Assembly: GCA_037176885.1 (NCBI GenBank)
Contig: JAWWNJ010000008.1
Coordinates: 2,728,001-2,792,000 of the forward strand
Length of the DNA: 64,000 nucleotides
Direction of reading: 5' to 3'
Source of the DNA: Favolaschia claudopus
Lineage: Eukaryota; Basidiomycota; Agaricomycetes; Agaricales; Mycenaceae
The first letter of the stretch is position 1. Every line of letters starts with the position of its first letter. Both the position numbers and the translations under genes were made by a program. Of the stretch, positions 24,790-37,136 are shown in pieces. The notes under the pieces are model-generated. The model saw only the letters and a list, made by a program, of their open reading frames with translations, was not told the origin of the DNA and did no database searches.

Positions 24790-25823
24790 TCAATTCCCAA
24801 AATGAAGCGTAATCTCAGTACCCTCCGCCCCATCCACATCCACCGTCACATACGCGCCCGTCGCCCCGTCACTCCCTCCCTCTCCCTCAACTGCGCTATC
24901 CCACTTCACCTCCGGATACCCCTCCGTCACCAACAAATTCGTCTTCGTAAACCTTACCGACTCAGCATCAGGATAATGCTCCCTCTCCACCACCCCCTCC
25001 TCCTCCATCCCAACCCTCGCAACCATCCCAGGCGTATCGTAGAGGGATCCAAGCTGTGGTAAGTCGTCCCTCCCAGAGAAAGACGCCATGTACCAAGTTT
25101 CGCCGGGATTCCCGAGGGTTGGGTCGTGGATTATGCTGGAATTGAGGACGGTTCCGGGGCTGATCGTCGGGTCGACGCCGTTGCGTCCTGCGATGAGGAT
25201 CGCGCCGGCGTCGGGGAACCATTCGAATTGGGCCAAGACGGTCCAGTAGGAGCCGCCGATGAGCGAGGTGGCGCCGTACTGGGGGTAGAATTTAAAAGTA
25301 ACTTCGGTGTGAATACAAAACAAATTATGCATGAAGGTAACGACGGAATTAAACGTACCTGAATCACAGTACTCAACTCCCCATACGGCACCCCATGCTC
25401 ATCCGTCGCGACAAGACTATTCGCGATCCACAGCAGCTGGCTATCGAACTTCTTCGGCGCGGGGCGGACGACGAAAGTCGTGTTGAACGCCTCCAACTTT
25501 GAGGAGTTGGTGTTGGTTAGTGGGACGGAGGCCGCGACGGTGGTGATACCCTGCCGCCGTGTACGTGTATGCGTATGCGATCCCACTGTTTCCCGTTGCA
25601 CACTCCTGCTTTTTTGGGTAAACGTGTGGATGAGAGCGCCTTTCGCGTCGAACACCTTGAGCTCGCGACCGACTTGCCGCACGCGCGATTTGTTCGGGAC
25701 GACGTAGATCGGTTTGCCTGACGGTGCGTGCCCGACTGGGGTGAGTAGTCCAAGAGCGGGTTGAGGTTGAGAGAGAAAAGTAGCGGCCACCGCGATGATT
25801 CGCAGGGCGGAGAGAAGGAGCAT
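24790..25823 (-). CDS. Secreted protein of unknown function
   Basis: Two exons joined over an 80-bp intron (25279-25358). ATG at 25821-25823 starts a signal peptide (MLLLSALRIIAVAATFLSQP). The mature protein (about 300 aa) has no recognised catalytic motif. Blocks that look conserved include FVVRPAPKKFDSQLLWIANS, STVIQ|YGATSLIGGSYWTVLAQFEW and GETWYMASFSG, followed by a C-terminal TEGYPEVKWDSAV. Aromatic residues and alternating polar/hydrophobic runs suggest a beta-rich extracellular fold. A lectin-like or cell-wall protein is possible but unproven. Convergent with the SRR1-like gene. Confidence 0.7.
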
Positions 25824-27577
25824 CGCGCGCTGTGGAGAAAATCAAAAGAAATGGGAAGCAGACGAATGTGAATGCAAACTCACAGTGAGGCAAGTAGATA
25901 TTATATCTATTTCTTCGCTCCCGGCGCAGCATTTCGCGTAGAGATGGTACGGCGTTGATTACCCGACTCCGCCAAAGTCGAGAAAGACACTGGCAATCTT
26001 TTTGGCAGGTCTTGGCGAAATGCGTATCAGATCCTAGCGCCGCAGCTCCGCAGCGGCTTCCATCAGGATGCAAAGAATTTTGAAACGAAGTTGACTCATT
26101 TTGACTCTTGGTTGGTCTGGAGAAAAAACCACCGAACGTAACGCGTTGCATTGGGAGAAGAGTAATAGTAGAAGCTCCAGACCAATACGGTGCCAGACGC
26201 AGACCCTCGACGCTGCACGGTCAGGCAGAGGCAGTTGAAGCCGAAGGAGACCGCGATCGATGTGGTGGAAGAAGACAAGCCTTATCGGTCGGCGGTCACG
26301 TGACGCGGCAATCACCGAAAGCGATCACTCCGCCACAAAGCTTGCCTTCAACTTGCCTTCTACCATCATCTCCATCATTGCTTTGTAGTACGTGGCTCGA
26401 GCACTCTTTGTGGAAGAAATTTTTAGAACCTCCGAGTCCATGGCGCAGTTCACGCCCAAAAGTCTTTCAAATTACCTTTTAGGCTGCGTAACTTCTGCCA
26501 GTGGAAAACGACGGTTTGAATCAAGTCTGAATAGATACGTTTCATGTGGTTTGTGCCTATTCATGGGTGGCTAACGTCGTCCACAGGGTTATTCACGTCA
26601 GCACGGGCGGCAATTTTTTCGCCATGCCTTCAGCGCTCCATCGCGACGCAACCACCGCCGTCAGGTCTCACCCAGTAATATAATTACCCAGCCATCACGA
26701 ATCTTACCGACACGGGGTATAAGTAACCCTAGACCCTAGAAGTGTACTAATGATTTGCTAGAGGTGTACACTCTTATTCTAAGTTGGCCAAGTGTTGTCG
26801 ACTACAAGTCGACTACCGATTAAACATCCCATTTCCTTTCTTGCGACCTGTTTCAAGTCAACGCTTCCTTTTTCGAATCTACTACATTCTATCTTGCGGA
26901 AACTTGGGGTTCTCCCCTCATCGTGAGGAGCCCTGATATTCATGAACACATTGATACAGTGGTCGCCTGCACCTCGGAGGTGCATCTCACTCTTCCGTTG
27001 CTGAGGAGTCTGGTCCAGAAGGCGACAGTTTAAATTTGTACGCTGAGTACATGTGGCTTGTATGCTTATCGGTGCACGACTGACCCACGCCGTCTACAGT
27101 GATGTTAATTTCTGGACGGATGTTGCGCGACAGAACTGCCGACCGGCTAACCACGTCAACACCGGACAGCCATGAACCGTCGCGGCGTCTCGAAGCTCGC
27201 AGAAATTAGAGCTCATTGAAATGATTGAATTAGACAGCGGCCAAGTATGCTCTCAGGATGTGTTTCTCTTTCTGACCTGCAAATCAAAATCAAAGTGGAT
27301 TTGAATATTCGGGCGAAGGTCAATTCGTGGATGGGAATTTTGGCGTCTACCCGTGGTAAGAGGGAACCGTAACTAAATGACTGATAATAGACCATGCTAG
27401 ACGCCGATGCCGCGAAGAAAATCTATTGCTATGATCTTCCCTGTCAGGTTCTTCTCGGGCGCTAAGGCTGAACTAGGAGCCGATGGGAAGAAGTTAAAAA
27501 CGAGTAACAACCACACGTCCCTGTGGCAATTCTTTTCACTTCCCCCTTTCGTGCTTGCACCTGTTCCCTTCTTTTTC
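25824..27577. other. Gene-poor stretch, nothing recognised
   Basis: About 1.75 kb with only short frames lacking family motifs. It includes the probable promoter of the secreted-protein gene on the left and of the membrane-protein gene on the right. Confidence 0.45.
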
Positions 27578-29887
27578 ATGAGTCAACTCTCAGACTCGGA
27601 TCGTAGGTGGATACTACGCAATAATGCCAATGTGCTTTGGTATGTCTCGACTCCCTCTTCAAAGTCATGGCACTGACATTTCAAAGGCGCGTTTTCCGTC
27701 CCGCCTACGTGGTAGGCGGTCAGCTTGCACTACTTGGCATCTCGATATTTGCTTTCTATCTCGTCAAGGCCAGCGGCCAGTTGATTTCCGACCCCGAGCT
27801 CCACCCGGACCCTCGATTCGACACCTACTTTTCGACTTTGTTCGGCTCGGTTCTTTCGCTGGCTTCGTCTTTGTAGGTTGAATATCAAACAAACCCGCTT
27901 GGATCACATATTAACAGTCTGCGAGTAGTTTATTCGCCGAGGGTGTCCGGCACGCCATCATTCTTTCACTAACTCGTTCTGTTCCCGTTTCTCTCTTCGG
28001 ATTCGGCATCCGTTTATCCAGAAGATCACTAATCCTCAAGAAACAGTATGTCAAGTGGACCTTCATCAGTATTGTATTGGCATTGGTACCACTGGCGCAA
28101 ACTCCTGGGTGCGTGAATCCCCCATTCATTTTATGTACAAGTTCATCTTTTCCTTACGAATAGCTGGGTGTATCTTACAATACCGACGATTCACGCCTTT
28201 ACCCTATCGGTGAACGGCACGGAATTGGACACGACAAGTCAAGCTTTTGTGGAGCAGTTCCCTCAGATATGGCAATCGGACCTGCAGAATTCCGGTCTGG
28301 ATAATGTGCTTCCTCAATCGGCTGATCTCATTCATGCACAGTAATAACAACGAAGTTGGCTCCCGTATTCGAAAATGCTGGGGCAGCCAGTGCCAGTGCG
28401 CAAGCTGGGTACCGGTCGATACTCGACTTCGGCGGATGGGGCTTCAATTCGTCCACCCGTGCGTACTTTAATTTATATTCTACATCTTTCCGCTCTGACT
28501 ACCAACGAAGGTGGGGTCTATCCTCTATCCTTCGAACCCTTCTACTTCAACTTCAACACCACGCCAGTCACCAGCAATAAATCGCTCATCGCCGCGAATA
28601 CAGCGGGCTTTCCATTGGCCCAAGCTCCGCTGCTTTCGCAAAGCAATCCGCGATTCAGCTATTCAATCAATCAGGAAGGGCATACCGCGAATGTGTCTTG
28701 CACCTCCGCAACTCTTAACGAGTCCAGCGATCCGCCGCTATTTCGCGTCGCGGATGTTGTTCAGATTCCGACAAATGATGGATCGTTACAGCTGACTCGA
28801 TGGACGGTGACCACAAAATGCGCTGATGGAGGAAATGGTACCAATGGTGGTGCTGGAAAACCTTTGTTTTTCTGCCTTAACTAGTACTGATGTGTTTTCA
28901 GGCCCTGTACTCTCGACCACAAACAATACTCTCACAATGACCACATGTTCCAACGCGCAAGACCTGAACTCAATGACTTCCAGTGAGTCTGGCTCCTCCT
29001 TTTCTACTCGATAATTTCCTTTGACATAGGGAATCCGATAGCGATAATTATTGACGGCCAAGGCCTATACTCCTTCGCGGGGTCCATGATCTGCACGATA
29101 ACCCCGAGAGTATATGACACGCTTTCGACGTATAGTACTTCTCTCATCGGTGGACGGATCGTGGATAATTCGACCGAGGGGAAGGATGCAGGGCCAGTTG
29201 GAGGGGCAGCTGTTTCGGCTTTGTTTTCAATGTTCGCTGGAGCGCAGAACGACGCCAGGAATAGTGTCGGCGACGCGCTTCTTACACTTTCAGCGAATGT
29301 GGGAAATGGGAAGGGACCGAACGTAACGGTTCCTGAGTTAATGGTCAGTCATCGCTTCCATGGTCTTCCAGTCCTGCCTCTCAGTGACTAGAACAGGAGG
29401 CCTATATCACTGGCGCAATTGAATTTGCTGTGACCGTGAGTTGCATCATTTCTTAGCATTTCGAAATTTCTGAATAAGACGCTCCGTTCTGTCTATATAG
29501 GCCATCAAAACCGAACTAGCATCACCAGACGGAGTATTCAAAGGCAATCCTCCTCGAGAACTGCTCAAATACTTCTCGGGAACCGTGACCCTCACGACAA
29601 TGGGGCTTCAATACTCGGTCACCACGATACTCGCGATGCTGCCCGTAATCTTTATGAGTCTACTGACAATTAGCATCGTGGTTGTGGCCGAGTTCAGAGC
29701 TCGTTGTAGCTTCCTCGGGGGAGGACGATATGTGAACTTCGATCCCGCCGATCCGTGGGCGCTGATGGCGGCTGCGTCTGCGGGGGGTATGACGGAGGTG
29801 TTCGAGTCGGTGGACGGAGACCTCGGGCGAGGACAGAGGGTGATGTTGGGGTATGTGGAGGGGAAGGAATGTCTTGTTCATGTGTGA
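27578..29887 (+). CDS. Basidiomycete multipass membrane protein of unknown function
   Basis: ATG at 27578 (MSQLSDSDRRWILRNNANVL) is chosen because its first intron (27640-27686) joins in frame to VFRPAYVVGGQLALLGISIF, the first membrane helix. A second helix region is FISIVLALVPLAQTPG near 28060-28105. A long extracellular/lumenal part then carries many N-glycosylation sequons (e.g. NVSC, NNTL, NSTEG). A final helix, TTILAMLPVIFMSLLTISIV, near 29610-29670 is followed by a cytosolic tail ending LVHV. About ten short introns, one of which (near 28285-28331) must be assumed to keep the frame. The architecture (N-terminal helices, large lumenal domain, C-terminal helix) recurs in agaricomycetes, but no function is known to me. 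The P450 follows about 200 bp downstream on the same strand. Confidence 0.7.
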
Positions 29888-30086
29888 TAATTGTCGGTTC
29901 ATTGCAATTTATCCGTCGAACATTGACCTTGACATATGTCCGAATTTTCCCGAAGCGCGTTGTATGCTCAGCGTTGGTCGACTCGTGATCATTGTGACGG
30001 TGTGACTTGACGCGTTTTCTTCTCTTCTTCTTCTTCCATTTCTTGGCTCTGCTCCAGAGACCTTCGCGGGATTTTACTGGCCCTCA

Positions 30087-32319
30087 ATGGATGATATTCG
30101 TTTTTATGCATTCTCCGCTGCAACTGTGGCGATACCTTATCTTTTGTTTCGTGCCCTACGGCACAGCAGACAGACAATCGACGAGATCCGTGGACCTCTC
30201 TCTTCATCGTGGGTCTTCGGTAAGTGAATCCACAACTCAACGCACTCGCTCACGAAACTACCCAGGACATATGCGGGAGCTCTTCTTCGCTCCCAAGTAC
30301 GGCGATTTCGAATTTCAATGGCTGCGCAAATACGGTGCAGTATACCAGATCAAAGGGCCTTTCGGCGTGCGTGCATGGCTGCTTGGCAAAAAAAAACACT
30401 ATCTAATCGACCTAACTTTGCTTAGGAGAGTCGTCTTGTGGTCGCAGATCCCGCCGCAATGCAATATATTCTCAACACCCCGGCGCACTTCAGATTTTCC
30501 CCATCTTTCGATCACTCCGTTCGTCTCTTGTATCCAGAGCAAAGCGTCATTCGGGCCCATGGTAAGCGTCGAATACTTCGTGACTTACCTCTTCATTGAC
30601 TGTGCGCTCTGAATAGGCGAGGACCACCAGCGACTCCGGACAGCATTGAATCCTGGATTCAGTGCAGCGGCGGTTCGGAGTTACTTGCCAATTTTCCTTC
30701 GGGCTGCACAGTCGGCAAGTGATTAGATTTCTCTTGGTATATGTCTCATACATCTGCCCCAGCTCACAGACCAATTCGACTCTCGACTGGGCGAAATAAC
30801 TAACGTGTCGCCAATTTTTGGTCTTACCACACTCGGTACTGTCAGCGAAGGTACTATTCATATCATTCTTAGACGTCGTATCAACCTCTAGCTACGTTCC
30901 AGCTGTCCTGGGTTACACCGTCGAAGACTTGGGCGACGAATATACCACCAACAACTTGGAGATTCTGTACGTCTACTTCAGTTTCACGGCTCACCTCATA
31001 ATTACTTGCCCGATCCAGCTCGTTTGCGGCCAATCAATCTGCAGTACACATTGTCGCGGACGTCTTGACGGGATGGATACCGAACTTCCTTCGCAATGCA
31101 GCGATCAAAATCCCGGCTGCGCCGTTCACCACGCTTAACAGAGCACAATATCTCGCGTCTAACATAGCAAGCAGAGTCATCGGAGAGAAGGTGAAGGCGG
31201 CGAGCCAGGGAGTTGGAGGTACAGGCGGATTTTACGGGGAATTGGGTGAGGGAGTTTCGGAATCTTCGAAAATAATGAACATCTCATTATAATTTTACAG
31301 TCGATCAACAGCGTTTGGGCGGCGGCAAGAGCGCGCTTACCAGAGACGAGATCATTGCCCAGACCTCCATCCTGCTCAACGCCGGGCAAGACACCACCGC
31401 AACCACGCTGGCGCTGGGTCTCACCGAACTCGCTCAAAACCCCGACTTCCAAAATCAACTCCGCACTGAAATTCACTCTATCGTGGGTGCCGCGAGCGGC
31501 GGCGGCAGCGAGATCGCATACGATCGTATGCCGCTGTTGAATGCCTTCATCAAGGTTGTTTCCTTGCACATAAATACGTACCCCTAGCATGTGCTAACCC
31601 TCGATCCCAGGAAAGCCTCAGAATGTATCCAGCCGAACCGATCACGGAGCGGATGGCGGTTCGAGACGTCGTTCTTCCACTTACGGAGTGTATCACGACT
31701 GTGGACGGGAAAAAACAGATCTCGTATATCCCGATTAGAAAAGGGCAGATTATTATGCTTTCTGTGGCGTCGTATCAGCGGTTTGTCTATGCGGTAATCA
31801 TAGTTAGGCTGACTCTGACTGCATTGTTAGACTCGCTTCTCGGTGGGGTGAAGATGCGGATAGGTTCAGGCCATCAAGGTGGCTTGAAGATGGAGGTGTG
31901 ACGAGTGGGGAAGCAATGGGACCGTACGCAAATCTGTGAGTTTTATATGCGTGTCATTCTCCAAGTCTGACTTTGGTGTTACTTTTGTTCAGCTTGAGCT
32001 TCTTCGGTGGACCTCGTACATGCCTCGGGTAAGTTGCCTCTGGGTCTTATTGAACAGGTACGGAGACTCAAACAATCGTTCTCTCAATTCAGCTGGCGTT
32101 TTGCGTGAGTGTTCATAACTCTCGTTCATGATCACGAGAAGTCTTACCATGGGATGTAGGTTGTTGGAGATGCAAGTCTTCATCTGCGAACTAGTTGGGA
32201 AGTTTCGATTTTCGCTCCCACCCGAAGGCGTTGCTGGGTTTCGCTACGGCGGGACGCTGTTGCCTACTCTGCCTGACGGTCAGAAGGGGGCGTTGCTTGA
32301 GATTTCACGGGTTACGTAG
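30087..32319 (+). CDS. Cytochrome P450 monooxygenase
   Basis: ATG 30087 with an N-terminal membrane anchor (FYAFSAATVAIPYLLFRAL). Motifs in order: EDHQRLRTALNPGFS (C-helix, near 30625), LNAGQDTTATTLALG (I-helix, near 31380-31420), ESLRMYP (ExxR, near 31615), DRFRPSRW (PERF region, near 31860), FFGGPRTCLG with the heme-ligand Cys near 32010-32028, then WRFALLEMQ. The last part is built from very small exons: 31993-32028 (36 nt) and 32093-32104 (12 nt), then 32160-32319. One intron near 30715 appears to use a GC donor (gcaagt), because no GT donor keeps the frame. ER-bound, needs a P450 reductase; substrate unknown. No other biosynthetic enzyme lies beside it. Confidence 0.9.
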
Positions 32320-32566
32320 TGCGGGAACTGCAAAGTCGATAAGGTAGGAACAGAAATAGTTGAAGTTGCGAAGACCCACGTCTATCAGGTGAGTAGTTCA
32401 ACATCTGAGGCTGGGAGACTGAAACGACTTGGCTGAAGGGAAGGTCCAAAATGATGGCTCCCACGTGTGTCTGTTTCTGTATATCGGGCCGGTAGTTACC
32501 CGAACCCTCCTGTCCCGTTCCACCATCTCCCCGCTTGAATTCGGTTTGAATCAATCGCTCTGGGAT
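32320..32566. other. P450 3' flank up to the tandem repeat
   Basis: About 250 bp, presumably the P450 3' UTR and terminator. Its last bases (..ctgggat) are the left flank of the tandem repeat and differ from the internal junction. Nothing else was recognised. Confidence 0.4.
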
Positions 32567-32577
32567 CGAGGAGACCT

Positions 32578-34848
32578 CTATGGTATTTCACAAGAGCAGG
32601 TCACCCGAATTGGGTGACCTATCAATCGATCACCTTGTCAGGTCACCCAACTCGGTGACCTCGTTGAGGTGCAGGAAAACCTAGTAGTTTTCCTTTTTGG
32701 GCACACACTAGTAACACCTCTCTTTTCTGATATCTTATGAGTGATACCTTCCCGCTGCACCGTACGCTGTTCACCGGCGTTGAGCGCTTGTTGAGCGCTT
32801 ATCTGGCCAGCGCAGAGACGACAGCGTGGGCTTTGAAGCTACTTATTCCGAATGGAGCAATTCTTCTTTGCTTCTGTGCCTCGTCTCCGCCCTCGACTTG
32901 CTCGCTCAACCTCGTCGTAATGCTCGATAGTGCTGATCCGTTCGCCGCTGTTTTTCGCATCTATAGCTGGTCACTGTCTGAGGCGCTGGACACGGTAATC
33001 TTAGCCCTGATCGTGTCAAGATCTTCTGTTTTTTCATCGCACCTACCATGATCGACATTACATCGAGCGGTCGAGTCTGAGCCTTCCCATTCTCGTCGAA
33101 ACTGATATCTGGTTCGAGTACAAGCTACCTCAAGCGATATCTGACTCGGCGAGGGAAATTCAGGGCGATTCAGCGCGCTGCGGTCGTGCGTCACACACCT
33201 CTTTTTTTCTGCCTCCTTCTAACCGACGTGACTATATGGTATGCTCGACTGCACTACTACCTCCACACCGCCTCGATACCCGCCTTCCTACCTACGACTT
33301 CATTTTCTCTCGGCGCCGACGCTACCGCCGCTATCCACACGTCCTACTTGAGCAAAGACGAATCAGCGGTAAATCTTGAATCAGCGGCTCAATGACTTTG
33401 GGTGCTTGCCTCCTCACACACCGCTTCGTCTCTGTTTTCTTCCGAAGCCCTCGACTCCGCAGTTCCGACCCGTCCGCCGCCGACTCGGGCTACAAAAACT
33501 AAGGCGAGGTTAGTCTCAAAATCAACGGACTGTCAATCACAGACCTTCCCGCAGTGTTCGCCCTCCAGCAGAGCGATCTCCATCCGACCCATTGACCTTC
33601 AAGCGCTCCTGTGAGACTCGTTACCGAGATTTCCCATGCTCAAAGGTATGTGTTTGCGCGTACCTCGCTGTCAAGTCTTTCCTGACGGATTCAACTTCTC
33701 AGGCTCGAGTCTGCTGCGCGAGCGACGCTCTCGAACTCAGGGCAGGAAGGCAATGTACCATATATTACTTTGTACTGCGTAGTCAGTGAGGAGAATTTGA
33801 ACAAAATTGTTTCAAGCTCACTTTCGTGAAAAATTCAAGCGAGGCAAGTAACTAAGAATGTTGAGCTATAGAGAATAGCCGCTACATTCGCGCGAAAGAA
33901 CCAGAGCAACGAAAGAGAGCGTATGTTCATTTGAAAAAACAGAGCAATCAATCAAGTTTTGCTAAAATGAAATGGATACCTCATGAGCGAGCTTTGGTGA
34001 AGACAAGTGAGGCATGAAATGAAGGGAAAGAGAAGACTTGGGGTATGTACGTACGTGCCTTGTTTTGAATCAATCTTGACTTTGCCTTTGACTCAACGCT
34101 AACGACTCGTTGAAATGGAACAAAACCATATAGTTTGGAGCCGGAATTTGAGCAGAATTCAGAGGCGTCGGTGCTCAATCACCTTTGCATTTGGACAGCA
34201 TTATATTGATGGAACGGACCCGGAAGACAACAAGGAAGGAAATGGATTGCAACAAGAGTGCAGGCCCGGGTTAGAGAAACTTGATTCAACGGATGACGCG
34301 AGGAATTTCGGGCGGGACTTTCAACGAACAAGATGGTCTCTAATTATCCAGGGTATAGCTTTCCCATGCTATTCAATGCCTTTATTATCAAAGACACAGG
34401 GAACGAGGCCCACGGCATACAAAAAACAAAACAAATGTAAAAATTGATTATTTGCTGGGTTGCTGAGCAGGAATGGTCTGATAATGGTGAGAAACAGGAA
34501 CGAGCCGTCAACAATAAACTGTATACCTTGCTTCAATGTTAGGATAAGACTTCCAAGGAGGCTCGAGTCAAAGTTGAACATTGTTACTATAAATGGAAGA
34601 AAAAGTTGAACCAAAGTTGAACCGTGAGCGCGGGTTTCCATACCAGGAAGCTGAAAAGGGTGACTTAGCTGCCCAGAATGTGGTGACCCAGCTAGATCAA
34701 CGATCGAGCAAGGCGGAGAGTTTGAGTGACCTACCCGCCAAAACGGTTCGGCATCGAGCCAGCGGAGTTTCAATTCCGAGTGACCCGTTGCCTGATCGGG
34801 AGGTGACCGGAGCGATCGGCGATCGGAGGTCACCGAAACCCTCTATAG
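32578..34848. mobile_element. Putative non-autonomous DNA transposon, copy 1 (palindrome-rich ends)
   Basis: Proposed ends are CTATGGTATTTC at the left and, read on the opposite strand, CTATAGAGGGTTTC at the right, an imperfect terminal inverted repeat. Inside each end sit repeated GGTCACC/GGTGACC words, the subterminal-repeat design of CACTA-, KDZ- and Plavaka-like elements in mushrooms. No target-site duplication could be identified and there is no transposase, so the class is an inference. Copy 2 occupies 34862-37132. Confidence 0.5.
32598..32661. repeat. Subterminal palindromes (GGTCACC/GGTGACC)
   Basis: Two hairpin-forming palindromes. AGGTCACCC-gaatt-GGGTGACCT at 32598-32620 has 9-bp arms, and AGGTCACC-caactc-GGTGACCT at 32640-32661 has 8-bp arms. 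The same words recur, mostly singly, near the right end of the unit (about 34660-34840) and again in copy 2 (34882-34945). They are plausible transposase-binding sites. Confidence 0.8.
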
Positions 34849-34861
34849 AACGAGGAGACCT

Positions 34862-37132
34862 CTATGGTATTTCACAAGAGCAGGTCACCCGAATTGGGTG
34901 ACCTATCAATCGATCACCTTGTCAGGTCACCCAACTCGGTGACCTCGTTGAGGTGCAGGAAAACCTAGTAGTTTTCCTTTTTGGGCACACACTAGTAACA
35001 CCTCTCTTTTCTGATATCTTATGAGTGATACCTTCCCGCTGCACCGTACGCTGTTCACCGGCGTTGAGCGCTTGTTGAGCGCTTATCTGGCCAGCGCAGA
35101 GACGACAGCGTGGGCTTTGAAGCTACTTATTCCGAATGGAGCAATTCTTCTTTGCTTCTGTGCCTCGTCTCCGCCCTCGACTTGCTCGCTCAACCTCGTC
35201 GTAATGCTCGATAGTGCTGATCCGTTCGCCGCTGTTTTTCGCATCTATAGCTGGTCACTGTCTGAGGCGCTGGACACGGTAATCTTAGCCCTGATCGTGT
35301 CAAGATCTTCTGTTTTTTCATCGCACCTACCATGATCGACATTACATCGAGCGGTCGAGTCTGAGCCTTCCCATTCTCGTCGAAACTGATATCTGGTTCG
35401 AGTACAAGCTACCTCAAGCGATATCTGACTCGGCGAGGGAAATTCAGGGCGATTCAGCGCGCTGCGGTCGTGCGTCACACACCTCTTTTTTTCTGCCTCC
35501 TTCTAACCGACGTGACTATATGGTATGCTCGACTGCACTACTACCTCCACACCGCCTCGATACCCGCCTTCCTACCTACGACTTCATTTTCTCTCGGCGC
35601 CGACGCTACCGCCGCTATCCACACGTCCTACTTGAGCAAAGACGAATCAGCGGTAAATCTTGAATCAGCGGCTCAATGACTTTGGGTGCTTGCCTCCTCA
35701 CACACCGCTTCGTCTCTGTTTTCTTCCGAAGCCCTCGACTCCGCAGTTCCGACCCGTCCGCCGCCGACTCGGGCTACAAAAACTAAGGCGAGGTTAGTCT
35801 CAAAATCAACGGACTGTCAATCACAGACCTTCCCGCAGTGTTCGCCCTCCAGCAGAGCGATCTCCATCCGACCCATTGACCTTCAAGCGCTCCTGTGAGA
35901 CTCGTTACCGAGATTTCCCATGCTCAAAGGTATGTGTTTGCGCGTACCTCGCTGTCAAGTCTTTCCTGACGGATTCAACTTCTCAGGCTCGAGTCTGCTG
36001 CGCGAGCGACGCTCTCGAACTCAGGGCAGGAAGGCAATGTACCATATATTACTTTGTACTGCGTAGTCAGTGAGGAGAATTTGAACAAAATTGTTTCAAG
36101 CTCACTTTCGTGAAAAATTCAAGCGAGGCAAGTAACTAAGAATGTTGAGCTATAGAGAATAGCCGCTACATTCGCGCGAAAGAACCAGAGCAACGAAAGA
36201 GAGCGTATGTTCATTTGAAAAAACAGAGCAATCAATCAAGTTTTGCTAAAATGAAATGGATACCTCATGAGCGAGCTTTGGTGAAGACAAGTGAGGCATG
36301 AAATGAAGGGAAAGAGAAGACTTGGGGTATGTACGTACGTGCCTTGTTTTGAATCAATCTTGACTTTGCCTTTGACTCAACGCTAACGACTCGTTGAAAT
36401 GGAACAAAACCATATAGTTTGGAGCCGGAATTTGAGCAGAATTCAGAGGCGTCGGTGCTCAATCACCTTTGCATTTGGACAGCATTATATTGATGGAACG
36501 GACCCGGAAGACAACAAGGAAGGAAATGGATTGCAACAAGAGTGCAGGCCCGGGTTAGAGAAACTTGATTCAACGGATGACGCGAGGAATTTCGGGCGGG
36601 ACTTTCAACGAACAAGATGGTCTCTAATTATCCAGGGTATAGCTTTCCCATGCTATTCAATGCCTTTATTATCAAAGACACAGGGAACGAGGCCCACGGC
36701 ATACAAAAAACAAAACAAATGTAAAAATTGATTATTTGCTGGGTTGCTGAGCAGGAATGGTCTGATAATGGTGAGAAACAGGAACGAGCCGTCAACAATA
36801 AACTGTATACCTTGCTTCAATGTTAGGATAAGACTTCCAAGGAGGCTCGAGTCAAAGTTGAACATTGTTACTATAAATGGAAGAAAAAGTTGAACCAAAG
36901 TTGAACCGTGAGCGCGGGTTTCCATACCAGGAAGCTGAAAAGGGTGACTTAGCTGCCCAGAATGTGGTGACCCAGCTAGATCAACGATCGAGCAAGGCGG
37001 AGAGTTTGAGTGACCTACCCGCCAAAACGGTTCGGCATCGAGCCAGCGGAGTTTCAATTCCGAGTGACCCGTTGCCTGATCGGGAGGTGACCGGAGCGAT
37101 CGGCGATCGGAGGTCACCGAAACCCTCTATAG
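34862..37132. mobile_element. Putative non-autonomous DNA transposon, copy 2
   Basis: Second, apparently identical copy in the same orientation, separated from copy 1 by 13 bp. A frame runs through its right end into unique flanking DNA at 37137-37320, but it has no family motif. Confidence 0.5.
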
Positions 37133-37136
37133 AACG

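Larger units (their letters stand above)
32567..37136. repeat. Perfect-looking direct tandem duplication of a 2,284-bp unit
   Basis: Unit 1 is 32567-34850 and unit 2 is 34851-37134. Every frame seen in unit 1 recurs identically 2,284 bp downstream, and all stretches I compared match. The left edge (..gggat|cgaggagacc), the internal junction (..tatagaa|cgaggagacc) and the right edge (..tatagaa|cggcaaacc) share only CG, a 2-bp microhomology at the breakpoints. The unit encodes no recognisable protein; its frames of 60-154 codons lack motifs. Both ends carry clusters of GGTCACC/GGTGACC (see separate entries), so each unit is probably a non-autonomous DNA transposon or most of one. Confidence 0.9.

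Noticed and set aside
32567..37136. Helitron origin for the tandem unit
   Set aside because: Rolling-circle elements can give tandem copies, but no 5' TC / 3' CTRR ends with a terminal hairpin are present, and the ends instead carry inverted subterminal repeats.
32567..37136. The two 2,284-bp copies as a pair of LTRs
   Set aside because: They are directly adjacent with no internal region, and lack TG..CA ends.
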